64,000 nucleotides of DNA from Actinernus sp. WN-2022 (GCA_030867875.1 JAOWCC010000577.1:73527012-73591011); one strand, 5' to 3'; shown: positions 32,799 through 41,624, counted from the first letter of the stretch. The notes: generated by a model from the letters alone, not told the origin. A program made the numbers and translations.

Positions 32799-32972
32799 TG
32801 TAGTATGAAAAGTGGCGGTTCTGGCCCACCTTGAAAAAAATTGGTGCAAGCAAGGCGGTTCGTTTCCCAGAGTCCACTCACCCCCTTGCTTGCACCAATT
32901 TTTTCCAAGTTTTTCCAGAACCGCCACTTTTCATACTACTTTATACACAGTGTTGCCCAAAATTGTCACTAG
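32799..32972 (+). repeat. P2 left terminal inverted repeat with terminal palindrome
   Basis: This matches the reverse complement of 47362-47537. Positions 32801-32941 form a palindrome whose arms read AGTATGAAAAGTGGCGG and CCGCCACTTTTCATACT, with inner arms TTGGTGCAAGCAAGG/CTTGCTTGCACCAA and a loop of about 30 bp. The right end reads AGTAGTAT..., the left TGTAGTAT..., a single change from the canonical AG start. Confidence 0.9.
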
Positions 32973-33051
32973 GCATTCTTACACCTAAAAATCCAAAAGT
33001 GTGAACCTATTAGAGAAGTGATTACTATACTGTATATCGATCTCTTCCACT

Positions 33052-33657
33052 ATGGATAACATATCGTACCTTCCTATGGAAATCTTAGTCAAGATAGTAG
33101 AGTATTCAGGCCCTAGATCGTTTGCAAGCGTTGCTTTGACTTCAAAACATCTAAACGATGCCGCATCTCTCGCGCGCTACAAAAACGTAGACGAAGACGA
33201 AGGGTTCCGCACGCGAGTACTCTTCGCCTACGTTCTCGAGACCGCCCGCGACGACGCCGATCGAGACGGCTTGGTCAAAAAGTTCGGCGTCCCCAAGGAG
33301 GAAGACGGTTCCGGCCCGCTAGTTTACGCTAGTGGACGTGGCAACCTCGACATCGTTAAGTGGCTCGTCAACCGCACTCGCTTCGGCGTAGAGGGCGTGA
33401 TCTTCGCAAGTGTCTGTGCTAACCAATTTGGTCATCGCAACGTAAGCAAGTGGCTCACCGCACATTTCGAAATCGATACCATGGAGGACGAATACCTCCA
33501 CACCATTCTAGTTCTAGGAGGTGTCATAAGGGGCGACTTCGACGTAGTCAAGTGGATCATCGAACGCTTTCGGCTTAGAATAGGGGACGAGACCTCTGAG
33601 AGTCCCTGCCTCGAAATGGTTAGGCGGCTCGTCAACCACAACAAATCACTCAAATGA
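33052..33657 (+). CDS. P2 F-box/ankyrin-like protein
   Basis: This is an intact 201-residue protein. Residues 6-40 (LPMEILVKIVEYSGPRSFAS and VALTSKHLND) match the F-box pattern, which binds Skp1 in SCF ubiquitin ligases. Three helical repeats of ankyrin type follow: GRGNLDIVKWLV (about 95-107), a degenerate GHRNVSKWLT, and RGDFDVVKWIIERF (about 158-171). F-box plus ankyrin proteins are typical of large DNA viruses that redirect host ubiquitination, usually with the F-box at the C-terminus; here it is N-terminal. It is the first gene inside the left end of P2. Its upstream region (ACTGTATATCG just before ATG) is duplicated before the next gene. Substrate unknown. Confidence 0.7.
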   Translation: MDNISYLPMEILVKIVEYSGPRSFASVALTSKHLNDAASLARYKNVDEDEGFRTRVLFAYVLETARDDADRDGLVKKFGVPKEEDGSGPLVYASGRGNLDIVKWLVNRTRFGVEGVIFASVCANQFGHRNVSKWLTAHFEIDTMEDEYLHTILVLGGVIRGDFDVVKWIIERFRLRIGDETSESPCLEMVRRLVNHNKSLK

Positions 33658-33738
33658 GCGCTAGACATTCTTGCACCTAAAAAATCCAAACTTGAGTATC
33701 TGTTAGAGGAGTGATTAGCATACTGTATATCGCCACCA

Positions 33739-34395
33739 ATGGTATTAGTATATATTCTTTATTCCACGATATTAGCGTTCGTTGTCATCTTAGTACGCAT
33801 TAATACCATACAGATCGAACGAGCCGAAGTCGCAATGACTGAGATAGTAACTTGTGATTGGTTGATGCTAGGAAAGGACACAAAATGCGCAAGGAAGATT
33901 TCGAAGACATCGAAGTACTGTGCCCAGCACAACTTCCAGATATCGAAAGGCGGTGCCCCACTCGTGCCATGCTCGAAGTGCGGTAAAGGATGTCATACGA
34001 GTTACGGGCTTTGCTCAGTATGTGGAGCACCTCAACGTCGTATCATTCTCAATAAGAAGAACCTCGATATAAGACGTGCTAAGGAGCAGGCGAAACTTGC
34101 AGATCCAAACGGCGCCGCATCTCTCGTGCGCTATGAGAACGACGAAGAGTTCCGCACTCGAGTACTCAACCTAGGTCTCAAGGACACCCATGACTACGTC
34201 GATCGAGACGATGGATGGCCTCCGTATGTGGTGGTGAAACCAGCGAAAGCTCCGGACTGCATCCGCGAGTTGGATATTGTAGAATTGACCGCGGAACCAA
34301 GAGTGATGGAACCGGAGGAATGTCTCGACGAGGCTCTCGAACATGCGCTCGACGAGGTGTTGACTGCCTTGAGGAGCCGTGAGAAGGAAGATTAG
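33739..34395 (+). CDS. P2 zinc-binding protein with segment shared with F-box gene
   Basis: This is an intact 218-residue protein. Residues 1-22 form a hydrophobic segment (signal anchor or TM). A C/C/C/H cluster follows (CDWLMLGKDTKCARK...YCAQHN), then a ribbon (CSKCGKGCHTSYGLCSVCG), and an acidic C-terminal helix. The AASLVRYEN...EEFRTRVL...DRD stretch (about 128-155) matches AASLARYKN...GFRTRVL...DRD in the upstream F-box protein, and the 5' flanks of the two genes match. They therefore appear to derive from a tandem duplication with later replacement of the coding ends. An alternative start at the MTEIV methionine (residue 33) would omit the TM segment. Function unknown. Confidence 0.6.
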   Translation: MVLVYILYSTILAFVVILVRINTIQIERAEVAMTEIVTCDWLMLGKDTKCARKISKTSKYCAQHNFQISKGGAPLVPCSKCGKGCHTSYGLCSVCGAPQRRIILNKKNLDIRRAKEQAKLADPNGAASLVRYENDEEFRTRVLNLGLKDTHDYVDRDDGWPPYVVVKPAKAPDCIRELDIVELTAEPRVMEPEECLDEALEHALDEVLTALRSREKED

Positions 34396-34528
34396 GAATC
34401 ACCACATAAGAAAAAAGAAAAAAGAATGAAGAAAAGTTGACGCTAAGAGAACTATTTTAGCTTCTCTACTCTACCAGGCGTGCATACGATGTGGGTTCGT
34501 CCGATCTAGAGGCGATGTTGCTCGCTTC

Positions 34529-34950
34529 ATGCAACTAAACGACAAAAGCATCTGTAGCGGAGAGGTCTTTATGCGTTCTCTGCATAACGACGATAAGATC
34601 GATGTAGACTTGGATGTCGAGCGCATATTATAGTTCCTCACATTGCAGCAACTTTCCTTAAACTCGATCCTCAAGGAGTACCTATAGACGTTCAACAAAT
34701 AGTCCACGAGGTTGTTACTACGGCAATAGAAAACAATATAGGCACCAGATCAATACTTAAGACGAAAGTCGTTGGAGCAAGTTACGAGGTGCTACGTCGT
34801 TTAGGATCGTCTAGGTCTCTTAACGAGGTCGTCGAACGATGTGACGTATTTGGACGTGCGGTCGAGCGTTTTGTCAAGGAGTTGCTTTCTTACCATTCCC
34901 ACTTCGAACCAATCTACACTAAGCATGGGCTAACTAGCAGTAGGACATAG
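34529..34950 (+). pseudogene. P2 conserved protein X, interrupted
   Basis: The first frame begins MQLNDKSICSGEVFMRSLHN and stops at about 34635. The second contains PHIAATFLKLDPQGVPIDV, QQIVHEVVTTAIENNIG, VVGASYEVLRRLGSS and a KELLSYHSHFEPIY C-terminus with a stop at 34948-34950. The P0 fragment at 815-1200 is homologous and keeps extra residues in the middle. It converges on the TM gene at 35002. No known domain was recognised. Confidence 0.5.
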
Positions 34951-35001
34951 CGAAGTGAAAGTGAGAGCCACATTCGTTTCTTTCGTAGGAAATATCGATT
35001 C

Positions 35002-35612
35002 TTACCCCACTAAGCTGCCAAGTTTTTCTCGCATTTCCTTTTGCACTTCTTGCTTGAGTTCGGCTCGAACCCGATCCGTGCTTTTTTCACCTATGGAAGT
35101 CTCGCGCCGAATTTCAGACCTCATAATCTCATACTTATTTGCTTCATCCAGGATGAGACTGTATTCAGAGTCGGATATGTTTTCATCTTCGATACTAGAT
35201 CGCGAATCGTATTGATTTTCGCCTTTGCCAACATAGTTGTCCTTTCATGTTTAGAAACCTTCATTCCTAACTTCTTAGCTCCAAGGGTAGTAGATGCTGA
35301 AATTAATCTACATAGCCCACCAATAACTCCAAGTGGTAGACCAATCACTATTCCAACCCCAGTCAACGCTACGCCCAATCCAGATCCAGATAAGATCACA
35401 GATATACCTCCCGTTGCCACTGCGATACCATGAACTATTCCTTGAGAACGTGCATATTTCTTACGCACACCTTCGTAGTGCCTTTCTTGAACTTCGATGT
35501 CCGAAAGCGTGTCTCGGATCGTTTGCAGTCTAAAGTTCTTTCCAGTGTCACTAGCAATCGGTGGATAGATACTTGGTGCTGAGGGAAACGGTTGAATCGA
35601 ATCGCTTGCCAT
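35002..35612 (-). pseudogene. P2 two-TM protein, frameshifted
   Basis: From ATG 35612 the protein has a soluble N-terminus with a RHYEGVRKKYARSQG stretch and a hydrophobic hairpin (about residues 58-100, glycine- and valine-rich). The AKKLGMKVSKHERTTMLAKA block follows. Near 35195 the frame changes. The continuing frame encodes an acidic and basic helix ending KLGSLVG with a stop at 35002-35004, as in P0. The frame seen in the first part ends early at 35121. The family also includes the P1 gene at 3995-4369. A membrane or capsid-internal role is inferred. Confidence 0.6.
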
Positions 35613-35620
35613 CTTATAAC

Positions 35621-36287
35621 TTATAAGAGGTTTAGCTTCAATACGTATCGGATGGGTCGACCACGGAAGTCTACGACATTACCTCCTTCATCGCTGGCTG
35701 TCAGGCGAAGGCTGTCTCTCATCGTCCCTAGAGCTCGGACTGGAAGTAGGAGAGTCATAGAATAGGTCATTTCTAAGAACCAGGCCCCTCGTACTTTTAA
35801 GCTCGCTAGTATTGTCGAGGGCTTTCCCTCTAGAATTGAAAATCTGGAATCCACCACATCACAGTGGATATATATTGATTGGATGTCTTTTAACACCAGG
35901 TCGTCCTTTCCCACTTTTAGTGTTAGGTTTCCGTCCTCCTCTTCGTTTCCTTCGATACTAAATAGTTTGATTCTTACTGAACTTGATTGGTCTCATTACA
36001 TCTAGGATCCAATACTTTCTACCGGGTGTGTCCGTAAATTTAACGATAAAAGCAGCGACTGCAGGGTTAAAGAGAGGCATGATGGTAGGTATGTTGTAAG
36101 ACCCTGGTTCGATTTCGTGTGGGAACCCAATACCCTTGACTTCCCACTCGAACGAAGCCTTCTCTTTTAGATTCCACCAACTGTTATCGATGGTGGCTTC
36201 TAGTAGTGAAATATCGTTAATAAGAATAGGGTGATCGAAGTAGACCGTATGGTCAGCCGATGTTGTGGTAACGTTAAGGAGCGTCAT
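35621..36287 (-). pseudogene. P2 minor capsid (penton) protein, one frameshift
   Basis: From ATG 36287 the first frame (109 codons) reads MTLLNVTTTSADHTVYF...LLEATIDNSWWNL. Within 35958-35995 the frame changes. The second part includes YIHCDVVDSRFSILEGKPST and ends with RDSLRLTASDEGGNVVDFRG and a hydrophobic RPIRYVLKL. The GNVVDFRGRPIRY end parallels the ITDSIRRPVNLNG end of the P1 penton and the general Polinton penton C-terminus. The 8-bp gap to the TM gene and the divergent neighbour at 36329 make this a compact region. One shift prevents a full product. Confidence 0.7.
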
Positions 36288-36328
36288 TGTATGTTGAAGG
36301 TATAACTACATATGCGTATAGCTTCAAC

Positions 36329-37822
36329 ATGGCAGCTGCAGTCGCAACAATGAATGCTAATCTATTTGAGAAGTTCAAGAAGAAATACCCACATGCAGAT
36401 CTTCACAAGTTCTATGCCTCTACGGAAGTGAACGGTCCAGGCAAATATTCGACGAGTATTTGGTTTCGAGATGGAGATTCTAGCTATGTCGTTTACGGCG
36501 ATGATGTCTCAAAGTTATCTGCAGTCACTCAAAAACGCATCGATGACGCATTGCAGGGAATGGTTGATGGTTTCCCATCTACGTTGACCCTAGATAAGAG
36601 TGCGAAATATCCTATTACAGCAGTTCCTTCTACTGAACCAGCACAAGATATTGATCTCACTAATCTATGGATGTATGTCACCCCAACGAAGAAGTTCAAA
36701 GCTGGCGTTCCTAACATATTCAAGGAGACCGTCGTAAGGCATGTGACAGCAAAGGAGTCCCATGCGTGGTTATCAGGTCCGGATTTCAAGTACTGGCCTC
36801 AACAACTTAATTTCGCAACGTGGTGTGCGACTTCCGGATGTGGAGTATCGTTGTTCGACCCTACTTTCAAAACATATCCACCAGTCGTTCAGGGGTTCCT
36901 ACGATTCCATGTTTATTTCACGATACGAAGGGTTCTACATGAACTTGGCTGCCCTCTACCTGGTGACAGTGCTTTCAAACAACTCGATAACCTCTACAAC
37001 AAATCACCTCTTGAGAGATTGTGCATAGAATTTGGCATATCTCGAACACCAGACTTCCGATGGCACGGAGGTAGGAATCACGGATTAGGAGACGTATTTC
37101 TTTTGTATGGTGATGGCTACAAAAACGTCCACGTAATCCGAGGCTACGACAAAGAAGCAGATACGTGGCCCAACCACAATAACTTATTTGCAGACGAGGG
37201 AGGCAGGGTGGGCAAGGGCGATCTAGTATCCTTTATTCGGAACGACGAACACGAAGGAAAGCAATACAATTGGCTTACGCCACCAATCGGTAGAGGTTTG
37301 ACGAATGCTGGATTGGGTAGATTGAATCGATCTGTCGAAGCTTTCGGATATTGTATTCTAGGTGCTCAAAACGACCTTAACGAATCCATCGTAGATAGTT
37401 TCAACGTCAAAGAAAAGTTCAAGAGCTTAGTAGAAGGCGCTATTCTCGAAAACGATTTAGTGGTGAGCTACAAAAACTATCTTACTGCTATAACGACGAC
37501 GCATAAGAGGCTCGATCTAGCAATAGCTATAGGCGTGCGATTATTGCCAAGCAATCTAGTGTACTATCTTGGTAAGAAAGATGGCTATAGGAATCCAACC
37601 CCGAAAGCCACGAAAGATATGATGCTAGGTACTAACGACATCAATGCAGAAGTCAAAGGACGCCCGCCTCCTATGGAAGGACCACCAGATAGGAAATTAA
37701 TACCACCTCTCGAGACGCACGAGAAACGAGTTCCTGTACCAAAGGCTATCCCACAACATGAGATTAATCTAGCGGTGACATCCATTGCCGCAGCTGGAAT
37801 TGCATGGACGTTGTTTCGTTAA
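36329..37822 (+). CDS. P2 497-residue conserved Polinton protein of unknown function
   Basis: The open frame extends upstream to 36287, but the first ATG is at 36329 (MAAAVATMNANLFEKFKKKY), chosen as start. Conserved-looking blocks include FATWCATSGCGVSLFDP, a RFHVYFTIRRVLHELGCPLP stretch, RWHGGRNHGLGDVFLLYGDG, an ADEGGRVGKGDLVSFIRND block and LTNAGLGRLNRSVEAFGYCI. The C-terminus is proline-rich and ends in a TM segment (INLAVTSIAAAGIAWTLF). Proteins with these blocks recur in cnidarian Polintons as far as I recall. No catalytic motif is evident. A structural or membrane-anchored virion role is possible. Its stop overlaps that of the convergent gene at 37819. Confidence 0.65.
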   Translation: MAAAVATMNANLFEKFKKKYPHADLHKFYASTEVNGPGKYSTSIWFRDGDSSYVVYGDDVSKLSAVTQKRIDDALQGMVDGFPSTLTLDKSAKYPITAVPSTEPAQDIDLTNLWMYVTPTKKFKAGVPNIFKETVVRHVTAKESHAWLSGPDFKYWPQQLNFATWCATSGCGVSLFDPTFKTYPPVVQGFLRFHVYFTIRRVLHELGCPLPGDSAFKQLDNLYNKSPLERLCIEFGISRTPDFRWHGGRNHGLGDVFLLYGDGYKNVHVIRGYDKEADTWPNHNNLFADEGGRVGKGDLVSFIRNDEHEGKQYNWLTPPIGRGLTNAGLGRLNRSVEAFGYCILGAQNDLNESIVDSFNVKEKFKSLVEGAILENDLVVSYKNYLTAITTTHKRLDLAIAIGVRLLPSNLVYYLGKKDGYRNPTPKATKDMMLGTNDINAEVKGRPPPMEGPPDRKLIPPLETHEKRVPVPKAIPQHEINLAVTSIAAAGIAWTLFR

Positions 37823-38907
37823 CGTCGTTTGTATTGCTCCACTAAGAAGACCACTGCTGCAACGATTAACAACCAAATGTTGTTTGCTAAGACTCCAACA
37901 ACGTCGGCAGCCATGCTAAATACGAAACTCGCAATTGGCCCAATCATCTTAGGTAGAATCTCCTCTAACTTTTTACCTATTGCTTTTAAGGCTTTGGCAG
38001 TTGTTTTAGCGGCTGCTTTGGCAGCATCTCCAACTCCCGGTACTATCGCGGGAACTGCATTCGTCAGATTGGAAACTATTACGCCGATCACAGTACTTAC
38101 CGCAGCTACCACACTAATTATACTGACTCCATACTTCTTGAAGATGATTCTTATACGATCCCTAAGTGGCATACGTTCTACCATAGCTTCTTCTATTTGT
38201 TCTAGGACCGCTTGTTCCTCCTGATCGGTCTTTATTTTATTAGTAGCGTTTTCTTTCTGAGTTTCGGTAGACGTAGGGTTTTTGAGTATTTCTTCATTTC
38301 GTTCGATCCTCTCACTCAATTGGTCTCGAGCTACTATGACTTCTTCTACCATTTCTTCCTTCGAAGATCCTAGGACTCCTTTGAGACCTTTCCCAATCCT
38401 CGCATATAACTCGCCCTTCTTGGTGAACAAAGGGATAGGGGCATTCCTACTTCCATACTCGTGGATAGCGACTCTACCATCGGACATGGTTGCCATCTCG
38501 AGAATACCTCGAATCCCCACGTCATGGTATTCTTCCCAGACAGTCTCGAACATATTCTGTTTCGCATTTTCCGATAAACCCTGTTTGAAGACTACATTTC
38601 GATCGGTATATTTTGGGACTTTCTCAGCTTTTATGTCTTCCAGGATTATTTGATCGTTCGAGACTTCCGACCCGACGAGTTCATCCATCAATTCATTTTC
38701 GGTAAACGAGGTTTCCTGATTCTTTGGTCTAGCACCTTCTTTAGCGGAGTCGCGTCTGGTTTCCAGTGGGACCATTTCTCTTGGCTCTTCTGGAAACGTC
38801 GTCGCTTTCCACTCCTCCATATCGATAGCATCGTCATCATCGTAATCTTTTCCTCTTTCAGCTCCACCAGGTCTTTCCTCTGTGGCATCAAAGTCCATGT
38901 TAAACAT
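37819..38907 (-). CDS. P2 362-residue protein with C-terminal membrane segments
   Basis: The open frame continues upstream opposite MCP, but that part is an antisense shadow. The likely start is the ATG at 38907 (MFNMDFDATEERPGG), with another at 38898. The N-terminal third is acidic (DYDDDDAIDMEEW). The middle has a conserved-looking DVGIRGILEMATMSDGRVAI block. A coiled coil follows (about 200-255, Q- and E-rich), then two or three hydrophobic segments (GVSIISVVAAVSTVIGVIV, MIGPIASFVFSMAADVVGVL, IWLLIVAAVVFLV). The gene is divergent from MCP with 25 bp between starts, suggesting a shared promoter. Probably a minor virion or membrane-penetration protein; this is inference. Confidence 0.6.
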   Translation of the reverse strand: MFNMDFDATEERPGGAERGKDYDDDDAIDMEEWKATTFPEEPREMVPLETRRDSAKEGARPKNQETSFTENELMDELVGSEVSNDQIILEDIKAEKVPKYTDRNVVFKQGLSENAKQNMFETVWEEYHDVGIRGILEMATMSDGRVAIHEYGSRNAPIPLFTKKGELYARIGKGLKGVLGSSKEEMVEEVIVARDQLSERIERNEEILKNPTSTETQKENATNKIKTDQEEQAVLEQIEEAMVERMPLRDRIRIIFKKYGVSIISVVAAVSTVIGVIVSNLTNAVPAIVPGVGDAAKAAAKTTAKALKAIGKKLEEILPKMIGPIASFVFSMAADVVGVLANNIWLLIVAAVVFLVEQYKRR

Positions 38908-38932
38908 AACTATGTATCTACGTATATTCAAC
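38908..38932. promoter_or_regulatory. Divergent start region between P2 MCP and 362-residue gene
   Basis: Only 25 bp separate the two inferred start codons, so the core promoters must overlap the opposite coding regions. No TATA-like element is certain (TATGTATCTACGTATATTC lies within it). Confidence 0.35.
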
Positions 38933-40168
38933 ATGATATCATCAAAGTTGGATCCCACACAAGCACGAAGAGAGCCTCTTGCACTCAAAGCTCCACGAGA
39001 CTTGTGTAGGAAAGCTTTCACTCGATCATCTGCCAATCCAGGCGAGACTATATACGTAGAAGTCCCAAAGCTAGCAGAAGGCGTAGTACTAGTACCTGGT
39101 AGCTTAGCGCTATTGGGCGACATCGTACTATCTGGTGGACATGCGAATAACAGAGTCGTTTCGAACGTTGGACGCTGCTTGGTCGTACGTAGAATCTGTA
39201 GGATGGGAGCTGAAACAGTAGAAGACCTTGTCAGGCCAGACCTCCTACAAACGTACTCCGATGTATACCTATCTACGCAGGAGAGAGAATCGAGAGTACA
39301 ACAAGGCATCCAATCAGAGAACGTAAACAAGCTACGATCGAAAGCTGGCGACGCAAGTACTTCGTCTGCTGGAGAAAACGCGCTCCTAGCTGCGTGTGGT
39401 TCCAAATATAGGATTCCATTAGATGTCGACATTCTGACACAACATGGACTTCTATATCCACATGCCCTAGAAGGTACTATTACATTCGAGTTGACTCTAG
39501 CGAATGCCATTGATGTCGTAGTTGGATCGGATACGACAAAGATAGGTACGTACCAACTTACCAACATCCAACTAGAATACGAAGCAATCATGGATAAAAC
39601 GCTGGCTAGTAGTGCACTTCACGAATACGAAGTAGGTACTGCATTCCTATACGACCACGCTGTCCACTTCAAGACAGTAGAGATCGCTAAAGCATCCGAT
39701 ACTTTGATATCTCAAAACGTCAATGTTCAACGACGATCCTTTGCTGGACTACTTCTACTATTCATAGATCCACACACTGCTGGTACGCGAGATAGCGAAT
39801 CATTCTCGAATCCCGATATTTTGAAGGTAGAAGTAGATGTCAATTCGCTTATCAACAGACTCTTTCCAAGCGGTATGCTTCCCCTAGATTTCTGGGAGGC
39901 TGCAAAAGGCTGGTTTGGTACACCCAATACTTCCATGACTCCAAAGAAGTTCTTTGAAAATAGATTCGCTATCCTAGTCGATTGCCGCACAGCAAAAGAT
40001 TCCACCGTTCATGGTGATGGATTGGCACAAACCGGCAGTGGAAAGAACGTCGATATTAGCATACATAGAACTGCGAAGGGAAGTGGAAATGTGAACATGC
40101 ACATCTATGTCCTTGCGGATGCTCAGCTCACGATATTGAACAGATCTTTACGTAGTATAACATACTGA
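38933..40168 (+). CDS. MCP: P2 major capsid protein (double jelly-roll)
   Basis: This is an intact 411-residue protein from ATG 38933 (MISSKLDPTQARREPLALKA); the frame is open further upstream but opens with GTG. Blocks typical of Polinton MCPs are YLSTQERESRVQQGIQSENV, a KYRIPLDVDILTQHGLLYPH stretch, TFELTLANAIDVVVGSD followed by YQLTNIQLEYEAI, and RRSFAGLLLLFIDPHTAG. There is no TM segment, and its size fits the family. The stop overlaps the ATPase start by one base (TGATG). Forms the capsid shell. Confidence comes from context (ATPase directly downstream, penton nearby) and shared patterns with P1 MCP. Confidence 0.85.
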   Translation: MISSKLDPTQARREPLALKAPRDLCRKAFTRSSANPGETIYVEVPKLAEGVVLVPGSLALLGDIVLSGGHANNRVVSNVGRCLVVRRICRMGAETVEDLVRPDLLQTYSDVYLSTQERESRVQQGIQSENVNKLRSKAGDASTSSAGENALLAACGSKYRIPLDVDILTQHGLLYPHALEGTITFELTLANAIDVVVGSDTTKIGTYQLTNIQLEYEAIMDKTLASSALHEYEVGTAFLYDHAVHFKTVEIAKASDTLISQNVNVQRRSFAGLLLLFIDPHTAGTRDSESFSNPDILKVEVDVNSLINRLFPSGMLPLDFWEAAKGWFGTPNTSMTPKKFFENRFAILVDCRTAKDSTVHGDGLAQTGSGKNVDISIHRTAKGSGNVNMHIYVLADAQLTILNRSLRSITY

Positions 40169-40788
40169 TGGATTCTCTCGTAGAGCACGTGCCGTTCAAC
40201 GCACTCATAGTCGGTCCAACGAATTGTGGGAAAACTGCGTTTCTCATAGAACAACTTCGCGGATCATTTCGTGGTAAGTTCGATTACATAGTACTGATTT
40301 GTCCTACGTATGCCCACAACAAAACCTATCGTGGATTTGCAAATCGAGATCCTCGTTTCTTCGTCATGTCACCACCGCAGGATGCCATCGATGCTACTTT
40401 GAGTATTTGCGCAACATTTTGGTCAGGTACCAATACTCTATTGATTCTCGATGATTGCGCCGCATCGAAGGACGTCAAGAAACGAACTGACAAGCTAGTA
40501 GACTTAGCATTTTCTGCACGACATATAGGGCTTTCTATTTGGGTGCTGTCCCAACAACTAACGAGCATATGTAAACCCTTCCGCGAGAACGTAGCTATCG
40601 TAGTAGCATTTCATACAGCATCGGCCGTAGATGGTAAAAGGATATTTGAGGATTATGGAGGCTCGCAAGAATGCAAAGAGTTACGAACGATACTTGGATC
40701 CCATAAGTTCGCTCGCATGTGCTTCTGTCTACGCCATCCTTTCGAGGTAGTCTTAGAGCTACCAGCACCTACAACATATTATGGCTGA
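40168..40788 (+). CDS. ATP: P2 genome-packaging ATPase (FtsK/HerA type)
   Basis: This is an intact 206-residue enzyme. Walker A is GPTNCGKT at residues 16-23 and Walker B is LLILDD at 91-96. A sensor-type LSQQ follows at 127-130. Size and motif spacing match the A32-like packaging ATPases of Polintons, virophages and large DNA viruses, which drive DNA into capsids at one vertex. It follows MCP with a one-base overlap and overlaps the next start by 8 bases, so these genes are tightly linked. The P1 homologue at 6552-7176 is broken. Confidence 0.9.
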   Translation: MDSLVEHVPFNALIVGPTNCGKTAFLIEQLRGSFRGKFDYIVLICPTYAHNKTYRGFANRDPRFFVMSPPQDAIDATLSICATFWSGTNTLLILDDCAASKDVKKRTDKLVDLAFSARHIGLSIWVLSQQLTSICKPFRENVAIVVAFHTASAVDGKRIFEDYGGSQECKELRTILGSHKFARMCFCLRHPFEVVLELPAPTTYYG

Positions 40789-41329
40789 TAAAGAAATACT
40801 CGAGATATTCGGTGAGGACGTAACGGGCCCACCACCAACCGACCTAGACGTTACATCAGACAATCGTGAATCACTTTCGATCTTAGCTGCAACAGGCGTA
40901 ACGAAAGAATACCTAGGTAAGAACTTCTCCCTAGGAGACATCTCTAGACTTCCTGAGAAAGAAGTAGATAAGTTGTATAGGAAGTACCAGGCCGTCCTAG
41001 CTCAGCAAATAACGAAAGGCTTAGTCGATGGCGTGATGCGTCTAGCTACCCGCCTAGTTGCCTACCTAGTACCAATAGATTCTCAAGAAGCCCTGATCAA
41101 AGATCTACAAGAAGACCATCTAGTCCGCAACGAGATCAGTGCTGCGACTGGCCTACTATCGCTCAAAGCAGGTCGCCTCGTAGCGCTAGCTAGCGTCCTA
41201 TTTCACGTATCTGGCCACGTAGTCATTCCTGGTACAACTGTTGAACCTTCACTAGTACTTACTATACCGAATCGAGATGGAAGAAGCGGACCAGATAACT
41301 GCGAATCCTCCGACGACTGCACCAACTAA
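40781..41329 (+). CDS. P2 182-residue conserved Polinton protein, unknown function
   Basis: This intact ORF starts at an ATG inside the end of the ATPase gene. The N-terminal 60 residues are acidic and Pro/Thr-rich. A helical region follows with NFSLGDISRLPEKEVDKLYR and KYQAVLAQQITKGLVDGVMR, and LVPIDSQEALIKDLQEDHLV. A hydrophobic segment (AGRLVALASVLFHVSG) comes near residue 135-150. The C-terminus is in the region overlapped by the next gene. This pattern looks conserved in cnidarian Polintons, but I cannot assign a role. A protease is not evident (no His/Cys pair in adenain arrangement). Confidence 0.6.
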   Translation: MADKEILEIFGEDVTGPPPTDLDVTSDNRESLSILAATGVTKEYLGKNFSLGDISRLPEKEVDKLYRKYQAVLAQQITKGLVDGVMRLATRLVAYLVPIDSQEALIKDLQEDHLVRNEISAATGLLSLKAGRLVALASVLFHVSGHVVIPGTTVEPSLVLTIPNRDGRSGPDNCESSDDCTN

Positions 41330-41624
41330 GGTAAAAAACCCAAAGCGCGTTGCAGCCGGAAAGGCACTAGCGTTAAGCAACAAACTTGCTAGAGAAGCTC
41401 AGAAGAGAGAGTTGACGCGCGAAAGCGAATCATGCAAAGAAGTCGACGTAGAGAAAGGTCGATTCGAAAACCTGGCTACCCTCGCAGTCATCGGTACGGG
41501 CGCCACGTTGGTTGGCACGTACTATACATATAAAAAGTATGTAGATGGCAGTAAGCGCGTTGCCGCCGTTAGCACGACACAACCTGCAGCTCCGGCAAAG
41601 CCAACGGCACTAGACATGGAGTAA
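41277..41624 (+). CDS. P2 115-residue basic protein with one TM segment
   Basis: It starts at ATG 41277 inside the preceding gene (53-bp overlap in another frame). Residues 15-60 are lysine/arginine-rich (KNPKRVAAGKALALSNKLA). A hydrophobic segment lies at about 66-84 (LATLAVIGTGATLVGTYYTY), and the tail is Ala/Pro-rich. The overlap and chain position suggest a small virion protein that binds DNA or membrane. No family is recognised. Confidence 0.5.
   Translation: MEEADQITANPPTTAPTKVKNPKRVAAGKALALSNKLAREAQKRELTRESESCKEVDVEKGRFENLATLAVIGTGATLVGTYYTYKKYVDGSKRVAAVSTTQPAAPAKPTALDME

Noticed and set aside
35041..35533. Plus-strand ORFs opposite the P2 TM gene
   Set aside because: The minus strand has the conserved hydrophobic hairpin and matches P0; the plus frames lack any support.
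38908..39591. N-terminal extension of the 362-residue P2 protein opposite MCP
   Set aside because: The frame stays open through MCP by chance; the plausible start is the ATG at 38907, and MCP blocks on the plus strand are recognisable.
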